NCBI GenBank assembly: GCA_905221605.1
Contig: CAJNDS010000446.1
Span: 1,289,743 to 1,353,742 of the forward strand
Direction: 5' to 3'
Length of the DNA stretch: 64,000 nucleotides
DNA from: Symbiodinium natans
Taxonomy: Eukaryota > Sar > Dinophyceae > Suessiales > Symbiodiniaceae
Shown here: piece after piece, positions 20,079 through 31,273 of the stretch
Layout: each line of letters starts with the position of its first letter
How positions within the stretch are numbered: position 1 is the stretch's first letter
The notes under the pieces: model-generated
The model's database searches: none
The model's input: only the letters and a program-made list of their open reading frames with translations
What the model was told of the DNA's origin: nothing
Translations under genes and position numbers: made by a program

Positions 20079-22302
20079 TCAGTGCATCGGCCGCCATGAA
20101 ACAGAGTTTCGTGTGAACCCGTCACGGGTCCTGGCACCTTTGCCATGACCAACAGACCATGTAGCGCCGCACTTGCTTGACAGCATGAGCAGATGGTTCG
20201 GGGGTGGATAACTCGGTGGCTTTGGAGTTTTGCGACGAGGCGGAGGACCGGCGTGAGGGACCGGCTGCATTGGCGGCGGTGCAGGGGCAGACCCAGGCGG
20301 CTGCTCTGGCACCGCCGCCATTGGAACTGCAGGCCCAGGCGGCCGCTCTGGCACTGCTGCCATTGGAACTGCAGGCGGCTTCTCCGGCTCTCTTGCCCCC
20401 TGCAGCACGAATGGTAGAAGGTCGGTTTGGGGTGTTGACAAAATTCAGCACTCACACAATCTCACAGAATGTAATGCACCACTTGAACAGGACCAAGACA
20501 CGGCAGGTCTGGGTCTCCTTTTTGGCGCTTTTACGTCGAAGTACTTGAAGAAACGTGTGTCAGCGACAGCATCGAAGGAGTAGGGGTCGATTTTCTTTGG
20601 CTCATCTTCCTCAGGGAAATGGGGGACTTAGATGATCAATGGGCTGTTGGGATTGGGGTTTCGGACGCCGGCCGTTCATGCCTCGACCGGGCGCTTCTTG
20701 GCGGACATCCAGCAATCCAGCAAGCCAGGGTCGGAGTAAAGCAGCCATGCACAAACAGACTAGCACCAGACACTTACAAGTGAGGCTTGAGGATATTCAA
20801 GATCCCTGTGGTGAACATGACATGTGGTGATAGGTGTGGCGAGTTTGATCCGCTTGTCAACCATGCTTCGGTGCTGAGTGTCGCGGGAAAACCCGTCCAC
20901 ATAATAATGGCTGCCAACACTTACTTAATACAGCACGGCAGTAGAGTCGAACCCGTGCCTTCTTGTCAGCCGTGGCTCTCGACGTCGTTTGCTGCCAAGT
21001 TTGGTGGCCTCGCATGACGTTTTGTATTTATGCATCTCACTGTCTCGAAGACAGAACAGATTAAACAGTCAACCCCGAAACGAAACAGGCTCGCAGTCTG
21101 TTAGCAGACTGAGTGCTACCAGTGGCATCCTTTTAGCGTTGCTGTCGTTGGCAGGTAGTGCCATTTGCGCTGCACTCACAGTCGCAGTGAAACGACAGTG
21201 AACTGTCAGCTCAAGGCCACACAGGTGGCCAAATTTGATTGATCGGGATCAGAATTAATGTGCTGCAGACTTGCTTCTTGGCGGCCGGGTCACCTCGTCC
21301 GCGACCTAGACCTGGACCTGGATCTTTTTCCTTCTGGCGGTCCGAAAATTCGTTCTTCTAGCTCCACAAGTGCATCGCTGGCAGGAGGGTCATCCTCAGA
21401 TTCGCCCTCGGCCAGGTCGATGTCGGAGCTCGAGAACGATGGAGTCGATGGACATGGTGCAGGCGAAGGATCTCGTCTTTCAGCTGCATCCTGCGTGGGC
21501 CTTACTGGACTTGGGTCTGACCCAGAGGCCTCGCAGCAATAAACTTGCTCGGGACTTTTTTTTTATCAGGATCAGAACCAGAATCAGAGTAGAGCACTAA
21601 GTGCTGCAGACTTGCTGGCCGGGTCACCTTGTCCGCGACCCTGACCTGGACCTGGATTTTCTTTCTGGCGATCCGAAAAGTAGTTCGTCCATCTCCGGGT
21701 CCGCAAGTCGTGCATCTCTGGCAGCAACGTAATCCTGAGATTCGCCGCCTTCGGCCAGGTCGATGTCGGAGCTGGAGCGCAAGAACGATGGAGTCGATGG
21801 ACATGGTGCAGGCGAAGGATCTCGTCTTTCAGCTGCATCCTGCGTGGGCCTTACTTGACTTGGGTCTGACCCAGAGGCCTCGCACAAAACTTGCTCACGA
21901 CTCTTTTTTCTATTACGGATCAGTAACCAGAATCAGAGTAGAGCACTAAGTGCTGCAGACTTGCTTCTTGGCGGCCGTCCCGAAAAGACGTTCTTCTAGC
22001 TCCATGAGTGCATCGCTGGCAGCAGCATCATCCTCAGATTCGCCGCCTTCGGCTAGGTCAATGTCGGAGCTGGAGCGCAAGAACGACGGAGTCGATGGAC
22101 AGGGTGCAGGCGAAGATTCTCGTCTTTCAGCTGCGTTGCGCGAGGGGCCTGGGTCCGACTCTGCTGCAGGAGCAGGAGGTCTTTGGAGCAGCAACTGCTG
22201 CAGCGTTTGCCAAAGGAGCAGAAGCTGCTGCACAACGAGCAGCACCATGAGTGGGACGGTCGTCGGGCGATGCCAAGTTTCAAGGCTGGGGACATTGATC
22301 AC
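20079..22302 (-). CDS. Unknown gene with triplicated exon and proline-rich exon
   Basis: The most leftward gene-like region of the nested element. An exon encoding CPSTPSFLRSSSDIDLAEGG is present three times in tandem (about 22,150, 21,800 and 21,450), each followed by an acidic stretch and, in two copies, an SRSR-rich stretch. A downstream exon at about 20,190-20,441 is proline-rich, with two copies of VPMAAVPE(R/Q)PPG. Exon joins are not resolved and 20,450-21,250 has no clear coding. The composition suggests a disordered, possibly RNA- or splicing-related protein, but no domain is recognised. Confidence 0.4.
21260..22150 (-). repeat. Tandem triplication, ~345-bp units
   Basis: Units start near 21,260, 21,601 and 21,950, each with GTGCTGCAGACTTGCT near its left edge and the shared exon inside. 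The third unit is truncated. Copies differ by point changes and small indels. Confidence 0.9.
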
Positions 22303-23427
22303 TGAGCAGCAAGTACACCCAATCCACTATGCAGGCAGAGAAATCCACTACGCAGAGGGTTCCAAGACACAGCGTGGTCTTCCCAGTCGGCCTCCTGCAG
22401 CAGTGGTCCGCGCAGCGGTGGGCACCTGCCTTGCACAGAATCAGATGCGATGGAATGTAATTATTGCTACCTAGCAGTGTCTGTGACACACACTTTCAAT
22501 GACTCGCTTGGATCGTGGCTGACAGAAAGTCATAGTGACAGTCGAGCAGAAACAAGACCTATAATTATCATTCTTGAGGGTCACGTCGGAATTTCTCCAC
22601 TTACGACGGAATCGCCTATAATAAATTAAGAACTAATTGAGTCTACTAGTCGAGATCACGTTTGCACGGGCTTGCAAGAAGGCAGGCCCAGCATATTATT
22701 AAATATTATTATGAAGGGTTCATCTGCACAGTGCCCCCCACCGAACCCGAACTCCCAACGTTGCCTCGAACGCAAAATGGCTCTCGGCAAACAGGCGAAT
22801 TCTTGTCACTGTCAGTCTCCACCCCAACGACAAGCCGACCACAGCTTGCCTTTGGGTGCCCCCTGGCAACCTGGCAATGCCATCAGCGGCACATTTCTCG
22901 CAGCACCTCGTGGCCAATATCCAACATGGAGCAATATTATTAATTAACACACACACACACACTCACAGCAGACAAATAAGTCGACATTTATCAGTCTGCA
23001 GTCGGGGCAAGCGCTCAGCTTCGATGAGACGCTTGTCTGATTGATGTCCATCCGTTTAATGAGACATGCTTCTCTTAACGTGCAGGGTTCATCTAATAAC
23101 GGTCCTGAAAGTAAATTAAGTTAAAGGACAATTCTGTCACATGTCGCATCCCGACCTGAGCGTGCGCCGGGAATCTGTATTCCCATCACCAGCCGTGGCA
23201 TGCGGGTCCACGGCCCAGATCGTGCAGGCGTCGGTCTGCGCGAAGCCAGTGCAGACGGAGCCTGGCCTGACAATGCAGGATGCAATGGCCAGCGATTTCT
23301 TCCATTTCGTCTTGAAGTTCGCTTTCAGGCAGTTTAAGCTGCGGGGGCATTTGCAGGAAGAGGCGCATCATGGAGAACCTCGAAGCAGCCAAGCGCGCGA
23401 AGATCACAGCTGAAGGTACCAGCAGTA
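22303..23427. other. No gene recognised
   Basis: No convincing exon in either strand. It contains a short (AC)n run near 22,948 and AT-rich stretches near 22,560-22,710. Confidence 0.5.
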
Positions 23428-24099
23428 GAGCACATCGTCCATGTCGTAGACCGTGCGGTGCTGCAGGCGCACCAGGTCTGACAAGGGTTTAGAGTTTTAA
23501 TAGTTCAGACTTGAATGGGTTTTGGGGTGGAAAAAAAAAGTCTCCAGGCTTCCGACAAGTCTTCTTTCTCATAGACAAGGCACAAGACAGGAGATTCAGG
23601 ACGTAGATTGAAATTTGTCCAGATGAACCAGTGCAAGTCGGAGAAGAAGTCGTCACCGTTATCATCAGGGCCTCAATGGACACGACATGGGAAAAAGAAC
23701 TCTTGTGAGTACCCAGCACTACTATCCCCTAAACCCTAACCCCTAAACCCTAAATCCTTTACCTTAAACCCTAAACCCTAAACCCTTAACCCTTAACCCT
23801 AAACCCTTAGCCTTGAAACTTGAAATATCCTTCTGGCAGACATGTCGCTGCTTCTAAGACAGCAGGCACTGTCTCCAAGCTTCTCAAGTGAGTCCATCCC
23901 GAAAGACGCACTGCTACCAGCATATTCTTTGCCCGCCCCAGGCTGAGTGAACTCGCTGTGGTGCAGAAGCCGGAACCTCGGTTGGGGTGGTGATGAAGCA
24001 CAAGGACAGAGCATTTATTTATAGACTCAGAAATAAAAATGTACATGTAAAGCGGAAGCCCTAAAACATTGCCATGTGCGTGAGTGCAAGTTGCTGTTG
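23428..24099 (-). pseudogene. Degenerate duplicate of the 3' exons of the next gene
   Basis: Near copy of 24,674-25,353, including the exon encoding LLSCALSM(R/S)KKTCRKPGD and the terminal exon QHRTVYDMDDVL. In this copy the first exon is out of frame before YVLNLLSCALSM, and the tail diverges after DMDDVL into YCWYLQL. It looks like a decaying exon duplicate, though alternative use cannot be excluded. Confidence 0.6.
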
Positions 24100-24635
24100 T
24101 TTTGAATTTGTAGAATTACCCATTTGGCATCATCCATGAAGCGCTGCACCTTTGCATGCAGGTACGATCCACCACCTCCGCCGGGGTTTTCGTCGGCGCC
24201 GGACAGCCAAGAAATTGTGAATATCAATTGGGGCACAAATGAATTAATCATGGCTTTACTTTCAAATTACATTTAAAATAATAATAAATGACATGAAAGC
24301 CAAGAAACTCGCACAGCCTCATCAGGCGTGTTGAACAACTTCAGGCCGGAAGCGAGGCCGAAGGTGGCGGGTGTCAAAACCTCAGCAAGGGCCAAAACTC
24401 AGTTTGACGGGTTTGGGGGTCCAGGGCATTTAGCAGAGTCATACATCGTGACACTTCAAAACAGAGGTCGTCCGCAGGAAGCCGCGCTGATTCTTTTTGC
24501 AGCTGCGTAAACAGTTCAGGCCTGGTGGTCCAGGGATTGCCCATGCAAGTTCTTGCATGCACGGCGCAGCACGCGATTCCATCAGATTTAATCTGATGTC
24601 TGGTATTTAATTAAAAGTGGGGAAGCTGTCCCTAC

Positions 24636-26249
24636 ACGCCGCCCAGCTTCCCGAGCTCAGCGTCGATTGCTCCGAGCACATCGTCCATGTCGTAGACCGT
24701 GCGGTGCTGCAGGTGCACCAGGTCTGACAAGGGTTTAGAGTTTTAATAGTTCAGACTTGAATGGGTTTTGGGGTGGAAAAAAAAGTCTCCAGGCTTCCGA
24801 CAAGTCTTCTTGCTCATAGACAAGGCACAAGACAGGAGATTCAGGACGTAGAGAAAGTAGTCCAGATGAACCAGCAAGTCGGAGAAGAAGTCGTCACCGA
24901 CTGCTATCATCAGGGCCTCAATGGACACGACATGGGAAAAAAGAACTCTTGTACTACCCAGCACTACTATAATCCCCTAAACCCTAAACCCTAAACCCTA
25001 AACCCTAAACCCTAAACCCTAAACCCTAAACCCTAAAAACCCTAAACCCTTAGCCTTGAAACAGTAATATCATTCTGAGGCAGACATGTCGCTGCTTCTA
25101 AAACAGCGGGCACTTTCTCCAAGCTTCGCAGCTGTGTCCATTCCGGAGCGCAAAGACGCGTTGCCACCAGCATATTCTTTGCCCCAGGCTGAGTGAACTC
25201 GCTGTGGTGGTAGAGGAGGTGCAGAAGTCGGAACCTCGGTTGGGGTGGTGATGAAGCACAAGGACAGATCAGAATCATTTATTTATAGAAAAAATGTACA
25301 TGTAAAGCGGAAGCCCTAAAACCTTGCCATGTGCGTGAGTGCAAGTTGCTGTTGATCATCACGGGCCCTCACCTGATACGCCACCCGCAGAAGCCCCTCC
25401 AGACGCACAGAGCTAATGCTCCGGTAGTGCGCCATGAGGCGTCGGCGCAGAAAGCGCAGCACCCACCACTTGTCCTCACGGGACAGAGCGATGCTCCACC
25501 GGGTCAGAAACCCCATGCTGGCATGTGCTGGTGGCAGCGGCATGCCTCGAGAGCACGGGGGCTGGTAGCAGGCGAGCCAAAATCTTCCAGCATGTGCCCG
25601 GGTCCTGTTAAAGGTCGGCCAATTTAAAATAAAAGTCTAAAGCCATGATGTCACGTCACTTTCATAAGCGGGCTGGCGGCTCCATTTTCGAACTCAGCGG
25701 ATCAGCGCTCTCAGTCCAGAAGAGACACGGCAGCTGCAGCATTCACCTGCGCCTTGTCATTTTTGTCTGTGCTTTTTGCAGCAGACGTTGCAGGCACTGC
25801 GTAAAGAAGACTACAGAGTTTTCCTGCTCGCGTGTCATGCCTTGCTTCAGGAGCTTGTCATGCTTCTCGAGCATCAGCAAGGCATACTGTGTCTGCTCCT
25901 GCATATAGACAGGGTAGTGCTTCGGCAGGTTCTTTTGGGTCGGCACCATTGCTGTCCTTATGTACTCGATATCCCCGCCCGAGGAAACACCATAACGGAG
26001 CGTGGTTAGGGTGTCGACAATCTCCTCCAAGTGGACTCTGAGGTGCTCGTCGGACTTCTGCAAGTACTCAAGAGCACTCAGACCAGCGTGGCGAACACAT
26101 TCAAGATCAAACTCCGTCAAGTCGGAGTAGTCCTGGCTACCTGGCCTGGGCATGTTCCACAGCATTGCTTGTACCCGAAAGAGGGTTGCGAGCTCCAGAG
26201 GACTCCGCTGCTGCGGCTGCTGGCCCTCGCTGCTGGAAGACAGAGCCAT
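24636..26249 (-). CDS. Unknown multi-exon gene of the nested element
   Basis: It starts at the ATG at 26,249 with a 168-codon open stretch to 25,743 (MALSSSSEGQQPQQRSP, then helical, ending QKAQTKMTRRR). A GTGAAT donor lies just before the stop, so translation may continue. Candidate later exons are 25,350-25,543 (WSIALSREDKWWVLRFLRRR, then a GTGAGG donor), about 25,080-25,240, about 24,790-24,940 (SDLLVHLDYFLYVLNLL) and a last exon ending DMDDVLGAIDAELGKLGGV at about 24,640. No family recognised. A telomere-type array (about 24,975-25,045) lies in one intron. Confidence 0.5.
24674..25353 (-). repeat. Second copy of a 0.68-kb tandem duplication
   Basis: Matches 23,428-24,099 along its length, with small indels. 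About 570 bp of unrelated sequence separates the copies. Both contain a CCCTAAA run at the same place, longer and cleaner in this copy, so the telomere-like array was part of the duplicated unit. Confidence 0.9.
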
Positions 26250-26657
26250 TGCAACGACCGGCGTCGGGTAATAATTCCAAATCTTCTTGAGCCTAAGCTT
26301 CGCAGCCTGCTTTCCTGCCGTGGTTTGAGTCAACAAGCAGTGGCCACTGTCACTGAAGACTTCAAATCTATGGATCGTGACACGCTTGAAATGCCTGGTT
26401 GACTGACTGGGTGTTTGGCCACGAGAAAATACATATTGCAACCGGTTGCGTTATGTGCCTCGACACACAAAGAAGACAGCCATAAGCCCTTAATCCGCGC
26501 TGAGTTTAGGGTCTCTAGCAAATCTTTTCACTGTGCATTCTGCCAAGGCACCGTGCAAAGGAGCCTCACGAAGAAGCCACGGCCTTCACAAGGGATGGGG
26601 GGGTGAGGGAGGGGAGTTGTGGGGGTGGGATTTCGGCGGGTGCCTGGGGCGGAGTGG

Positions 26658-26905
26658 CCACTTCTCAGTGCTGCGACCTACCTCAGGCCAGTCGCCGAAG
26701 GCTCTTTTCAGTGCTCACTTTTCAATGCTCACTTTGCAGTGCTCACTTTGCAGTGCTCACTCACTTCGCAGTGCACACTCAATTTGCAGTGCTCACGCAC
26801 TTCGCAGTGCTCAATCACTTCGCAGTGCTCCGTCACTTCGCAGTGCTCAATCACTTCGCAGTGCTCTGTCACTTCACAGTGCTCAGTCACCTCGCAGTGC
26901 TAAGC
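26658..26905 (-). repeat. Array of ~13 CACTTNGCAGTGCT mini-hairpins
   Basis: Units such as CACTTCGCAGTGCT and CACTTTGCAGTGCT repeat every 14-18 bp. Each can fold as CACT-N4-AGTG. The array lies about 400 bp upstream of the ATG at 26,249, so it may be part of that gene's 5' region. An open plus-strand frame through it is a repeat artefact. Confidence 0.85.
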
Positions 26906-27458
26906 AGATGCGGCGCCTTTGACATCGTGTCTTTCCAGCAACTGTTTGGAAAGTCACACAGGCACGACCGAACCATCCATCCCCCCTTAAGCAGTAAATT
27001 CCACGAGCTTTCTTGCCGGGACAGGAGGTCGGCTGCAGTCGGTGGAATATAGCTCTCAGAATTCTACAACAGCATCACTCAGATGAGGACAGCAATTTCA
27101 ATTGAATGTGCTCTGTCATGTCAGCCTGGGTGGGTCTATCTGTCACATGTCACACCGACTTCTTTTGAGCCTCATGTAGAGGTACAACAACCAGACACAT
27201 GGCACTGTGTGGGAGAATCACATGTTCACAGACTGAACACACTGTCGTAGAGGACTGGTTTTCTCATCGCGCCGCTCCTTCGTGTCCCCGGGAGTTGATA
27301 CCTGGCACTGTCGTCTCGAAAGTGGTCGCTGTCTCCGTGACTCGTATCTCTGGAAAAATTTTATTCTGAAGCCATCTGTCATCTTATGACGACCAGTCAC
27401 AGTGTCAAATCTGGCGACCATTCTCAGAGTCACGGATCGGCTCTTCCCCCCCTGCTTT

Positions 27459-28434
27459 TCAAAAAGCCGGAACCACGTCGAGACGATCGTGCCGCACCGC
27501 CCCACTCACGCTGCAGCGCCAGTACCCGCGGTACCCCGTCTGCGCCCAGCCACGGCACTGACGGCAACCGTGTCGCGCTGAGCGACACTTGCTACAGCCG
27601 AAGCGGCGCTGGCCTTCGGCCATTGCCTTGGCCTTTGCCTTGGGACTGGCTTGGGCCTTTCCCTTGGCCTTTGCCTTGGGACTGGCTTTGGCCTTTGCCT
27701 TGGCTTGGCCTTTGGCCTTGGGACTGGCTTTGGCCTTTCCCTTGGCCTTTGCTTTTGGACTGGCATTGGCCTTGGGAGTGGCCTTGGCCTTGGGCACCGC
27801 AATCCGATTCGTGTCCTGTCGGGACATGGTGTTCTGGAGTCATTAGACTGACTGACTGGTTATTATAGTGTTTTTTTCTTGGCCTCGTCCTCGGAGGACA
27901 AGTCGGACATGGAAGAGGACTGACCCAGGACCAGGGTAGTGGTCTGTGATGGTGGCACCTCCTGCACTGTGCATGAGGAGGAAGCACTTGAGCACAGTGA
28001 CAGAGTCGCTGCCTCTGTGTCGCTCTTCTCCGGAGGCCCAGTTGCCTTGTCTCCCTCCTTGCATACCATTACAAAAAACATCAAATTCGTGAAAATGCTT
28101 ATCGCCCGTCTGCCACTGAAAAGCAGACAGCCAAGTCCTCCAAATCCTGACTGCTCTTGGCATCATCCAAGACCAGCTGCGTCGGAATCGGCGGAAGTGC
28201 ATCCTTGACCTTAGTATAATGCACAATCGCAAATCCTTCTCATGGAACCCGTCATGCCTGCTGGGCCATGTCATTCTTGGGCAGGAAGCACACCAAGGCC
28301 TCACAGATTTTCAAAACTACGAGGCCAGATAAAGAGTATCCGTAATGTTCATGCGTTGCGTTGCTGCTGGCCTGGGTCTGTGTCTGCTCCGGGTCCGGGA
28401 GAGTGGGCTCGGTGAGGTCCTGGCTAAGTGCCAT
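27459..28434 (-). CDS. Putative nuclear protein: lysine-rich tract plus CxxC pair
   Basis: It starts MALSQDLTEPTLPDPEQTQT at 28,434. Likely exons follow at about 28,110-28,205 (LPPIPTQLVLDDAKSSQDLE), about 27,885-28,065 (acidic and serine-rich, SSMSDLSSEDEAKKK) and 27,459-27,827. The last contains many SPKAKAKGKAK repeats, similar to histone H1 or HU-like tails, then RFGCSKCRSARHGCRQC, a Cys-rich basic knuckle that I recall in dinoflagellate proteins. Together these suggest DNA or chromatin binding. Exon joins are approximate and the exact 3' end is unclear. Confidence 0.5.
27590..27800 (-). repeat. Codon-level repeats for SPKAKAKGKA
   Basis: Imperfect ~30-bp repeats on the plus strand of GGACTGGCTTTGGCCTTTGC encode the lysine/alanine/proline tract of the gene above. 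All three frames are open on both strands because of the repeat. Confidence 0.85.
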
Positions 28435-28701
28435 CTTTAAATTACAAAGTAGTTTACAGGGCAAGTAGAATGCAGCCGTTTCATTCCGTTATTATAGAAA
28501 AGCCTTCACGTCCTCGCGAGATTCCTCGAGCATCATCAGATCCTCCAGTTGCTGCTCCAGCTCCTGTTGACCAGTCGCTTCTTGGGTTTACGTTCGGGGC
28601 TGTGACAAGCAACGACCGCAACACACCCTTCCAACTGGATTACTCGCTCTGTCGGAAGAATGATAGAGGGGCATGTGAAACTTCAGACTCTGTGTCTCTT
28701 A

Positions 28702-28770
<69 letters not shown>
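28702..28770. repeat. (CT)n microsatellite
   Basis: About 34 CT units between two genes; flanking sequence 28,435-29,030 has no clear exon. Confidence 0.95.
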
Positions 28771-28771
<1 letters not shown>

Positions 28772-28857
28772 AAATCCTTCCCGGGCTGCAGCTCTCACTC
28801 TCACTCCTTATCATGTTGTGGTCCGTGTTCACGTATGGTTTCATGTAACCGTTTAGA

Positions 28858-29013
28858 CACCTGTCGGCGCTGACCTTGCTTCGGCCAAGATTGTTTTGAC
28901 ACTGCTGACACCTGTCGGTGCTAATTTGGTCTCCTCAGGAATCGTGCACACCTCTCGGTGCCCAAACTGACTGCCCGAGCCTAACTCAGGAATCGTGCAC
29001 ACCTCTCGGTGCC
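28858..29013 (-). repeat. CACC/GGTG mini-hairpins
   Basis: Four units: CACCTGTCGGCGCT, CACCTGTCGGTGCT and twice CACCTCTCGGTGCC. The last two lie inside a 52-bp direct repeat (GAATCGTGCA at each start). Three of four can fold CACC-N4-GGTG. Confidence 0.8.
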
Positions 29014-29031
29014 CAAACTGACTGCCCGAGC

Positions 29032-30617
29032 CTAACCCCGCATTTCCTGCTTCGCAGTCTTCTCGTCGGGACTTTCGATATCCTGACCCTCGTCGCACCG
29101 ATGCACGAGCAGGCTGTCGCTGGCATTCTCTTCATGGCCTGCTTCCTGATCACGTTGGCAAATTGATGACAGAAAGCAAGGTCAGAGTTCTGTGCACAAT
29201 CCTTCTCCTCCAGAATCATGTCGGGGCAGGCATGCTTCTGGTTCTGCGGCGTGGCACACACCTGTGTAATAATTATTGCTTAGCTGCGAAAGCAATCTGC
29301 ACTGATGTCCTCTTCAGGGCTGAAAACACCAGGCCTTCAGCATGTCTGGGACACTGGCCTGCCCGATGGGCATTATTGTCACCAGTAGCCTCTAGCCCTG
29401 GCCATGAATTGAACGCACGTCAGATAGAATGACTGGCGCCTCTGCTGCCGCGGGAATCATGATCTCGGATCTGCCGCTTGGCTCCTGCCGAAAGACTTTT
29501 TAATTTTAAATTGTTTTTAAACTCTAGACTCTTATCGTTCACGATGTGACTCGTTGCAAGGGCCTGCGCGGCTTTCGCCATCGTCTCGGATCCAAAGGTG
29601 TCGTAAGTCCCCGTCGGGGATTCGGGCTCGAGCCAATCTGTCTCCATTGCAGCCATCGTCGTCTCGGATTCCTGGGGGGCCTCCGCTGTTGCTTTCGGCG
29701 CCGGTTCAGATCCAAGGACCTGCCTCGTCTGGGAGCCAAACATGGTCTCCTGCGGAAAGAAGACTTGTCAGGCATCGGCTTACACTCTCCTCTGAATGTG
29801 CCTTGGCGGGCACGGCCATCTCCCGGGCTTCAACCGGCGGGTCCTGCAGAAAGCAAGAACTATTCAATCGGGCACTGAGACCAAGACTCGGCGGTCTGCT
29901 GCAGTCCTTGCAGTCTGCCACAATCTCTGCCCACTCGGCTTTCACCAGAGCAAGGTGCAACTCCTCGTCCAGTCGTCTTGCCATGTCCGAGTCCTCGGAG
30001 CTGACTTCCAGACAATCCTGGTCCTTCTTTTCAGACACAGCATCCTGCGTGGCATCGTCCTCAGCGCTTGCCAGGCATCTTTTCTTCTTCTTCGTGTCAT
30101 CCTTCTTTGCTTTCTTCTGATTCTTCTTGCTGCCTTTATCCACCTGGGTCGTTCTGCTCTTGGCCTTCGCCTTTGCCTTCCTCTTGGGTCTTTTCTTGGT
30201 CTCGCATGAGTCGGAAGGGCTGCCCTCGTCATCCGTGGTGTCGTCGCCCTTCTTCCGACCCAGAACTTTGTTCACGTCATCTGCCGCTTTTTCTGCTTTG
30301 TCTTTCGACTTTTTTGGTTTGTCCTTCTTGCTCTTCTTGTCCTTTTTATCCTTTGCCGATTTGTCCTTCTTGTCCTTCTTCTTGGCTTTCTTTTCGCTCT
30401 CGCTGGAACTTTTCTTCTTGTCACTGTCAGTGCTGCTTGCCTGGACGAACTTCTTGAAGAGAGCAGCTGGGTTTGCAGCAGAGGAAGAGGCCGGAGCACT
30501 TTCGTTTGCATTCTTCTTGTCCACGGAACCCTTCAGGTAGGACTGCACATCGAAGGTCGGCACGTTGCCCGGCGCCGGGGAAGAGGACTCGTCGGAGTCG
30601 CTGCTGGCGCTGGACAT
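29032..30617 (-). CDS. Lysine-rich low-complexity protein of the nested element
   Basis: The ATG at 30,617 opens with MSSASSDSDESSSPAPG. This is followed by a long K/D/S-rich region (KKAKKKDKKDKSAKDKK and similar, residues about 70-190), then an amphipathic segment (MARRLDEELHLALVKAEWAE) near 29,960. A further exon at about 29,535-29,743 (ETMFGSQTRQVLGSEPAP) follows a clear pyrimidine tract and CAG. A last exon probably ends EKTAKQEMRG at 29,032. It is probably nuclear, with charge patterning similar to chromatin or nucleolar proteins. The 5' half is well supported and the 3' half is inferred. Confidence 0.55.
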
Positions 30618-31273
30618 GTTTGCCCAACCGCCCCGACCCTTTAAGACCTGAAGCTGAAAGGCCACATGCCCAAGCTGCCTCTTTTCGTGCATGCAACAAG
30701 CAGGCGGTGTTGATTATTGTCATGGTGCAAAGAAGGTTTTCTTTTCAGCCCAAGAGTACCTGGCACGACAATGTGAATCAGAAGGCTTGGCAGGCGTTGG
30801 GTGGCCCTGGCCCCGATATTATGCTAGAGTCTAGGCAGTGGGGTGAGCTCTTATTGTCAAAATCCATGTGCCTCGCCAAGCCAGCTGATCGTAACGACTC
30901 TGGAATAAACGCTGTGCCCGGCGTTTGGCAGCGAAACTACATCAGCAGCATCGCCTTGCCAGACTGCAAGGTCACATCCCCGCTCAGGACCGCTATGGGT
31001 CGGACAGGGCATAGAACTCTCTCGGAAGATCCTTCCTCCATGCTCAACCTTCAGGGGCCAGGTTTCACTTGACGAGTCTGCAAGAAGGCACGGGAAGAAA
31101 AGCAAACAAAATAAAGCCTCATCCTCCATCCAATCGCGATGTTGCGCTGACCACGGATCTTGGGCATTGTCAGCAAACTGCCCCAGGACACAGCATTCGG
31201 GCCCTGACACATTGACATGACATGAAGCTTAAAGATAAATCAATTGTTGGCAACTGCAGTTTCCGAGATTATA

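Noticed and set aside
26533-27052. Plus-strand frames with FAVLTHFAVL repeats
   Set aside because: Translation of the CACTTCGCAGTGCT hairpin array.
27386-27868. Plus-strand frames rich in Trp/Pro/Leu
   Set aside because: Shadow of the lysine-rich SPKAKAKGKA exon on the minus strand.
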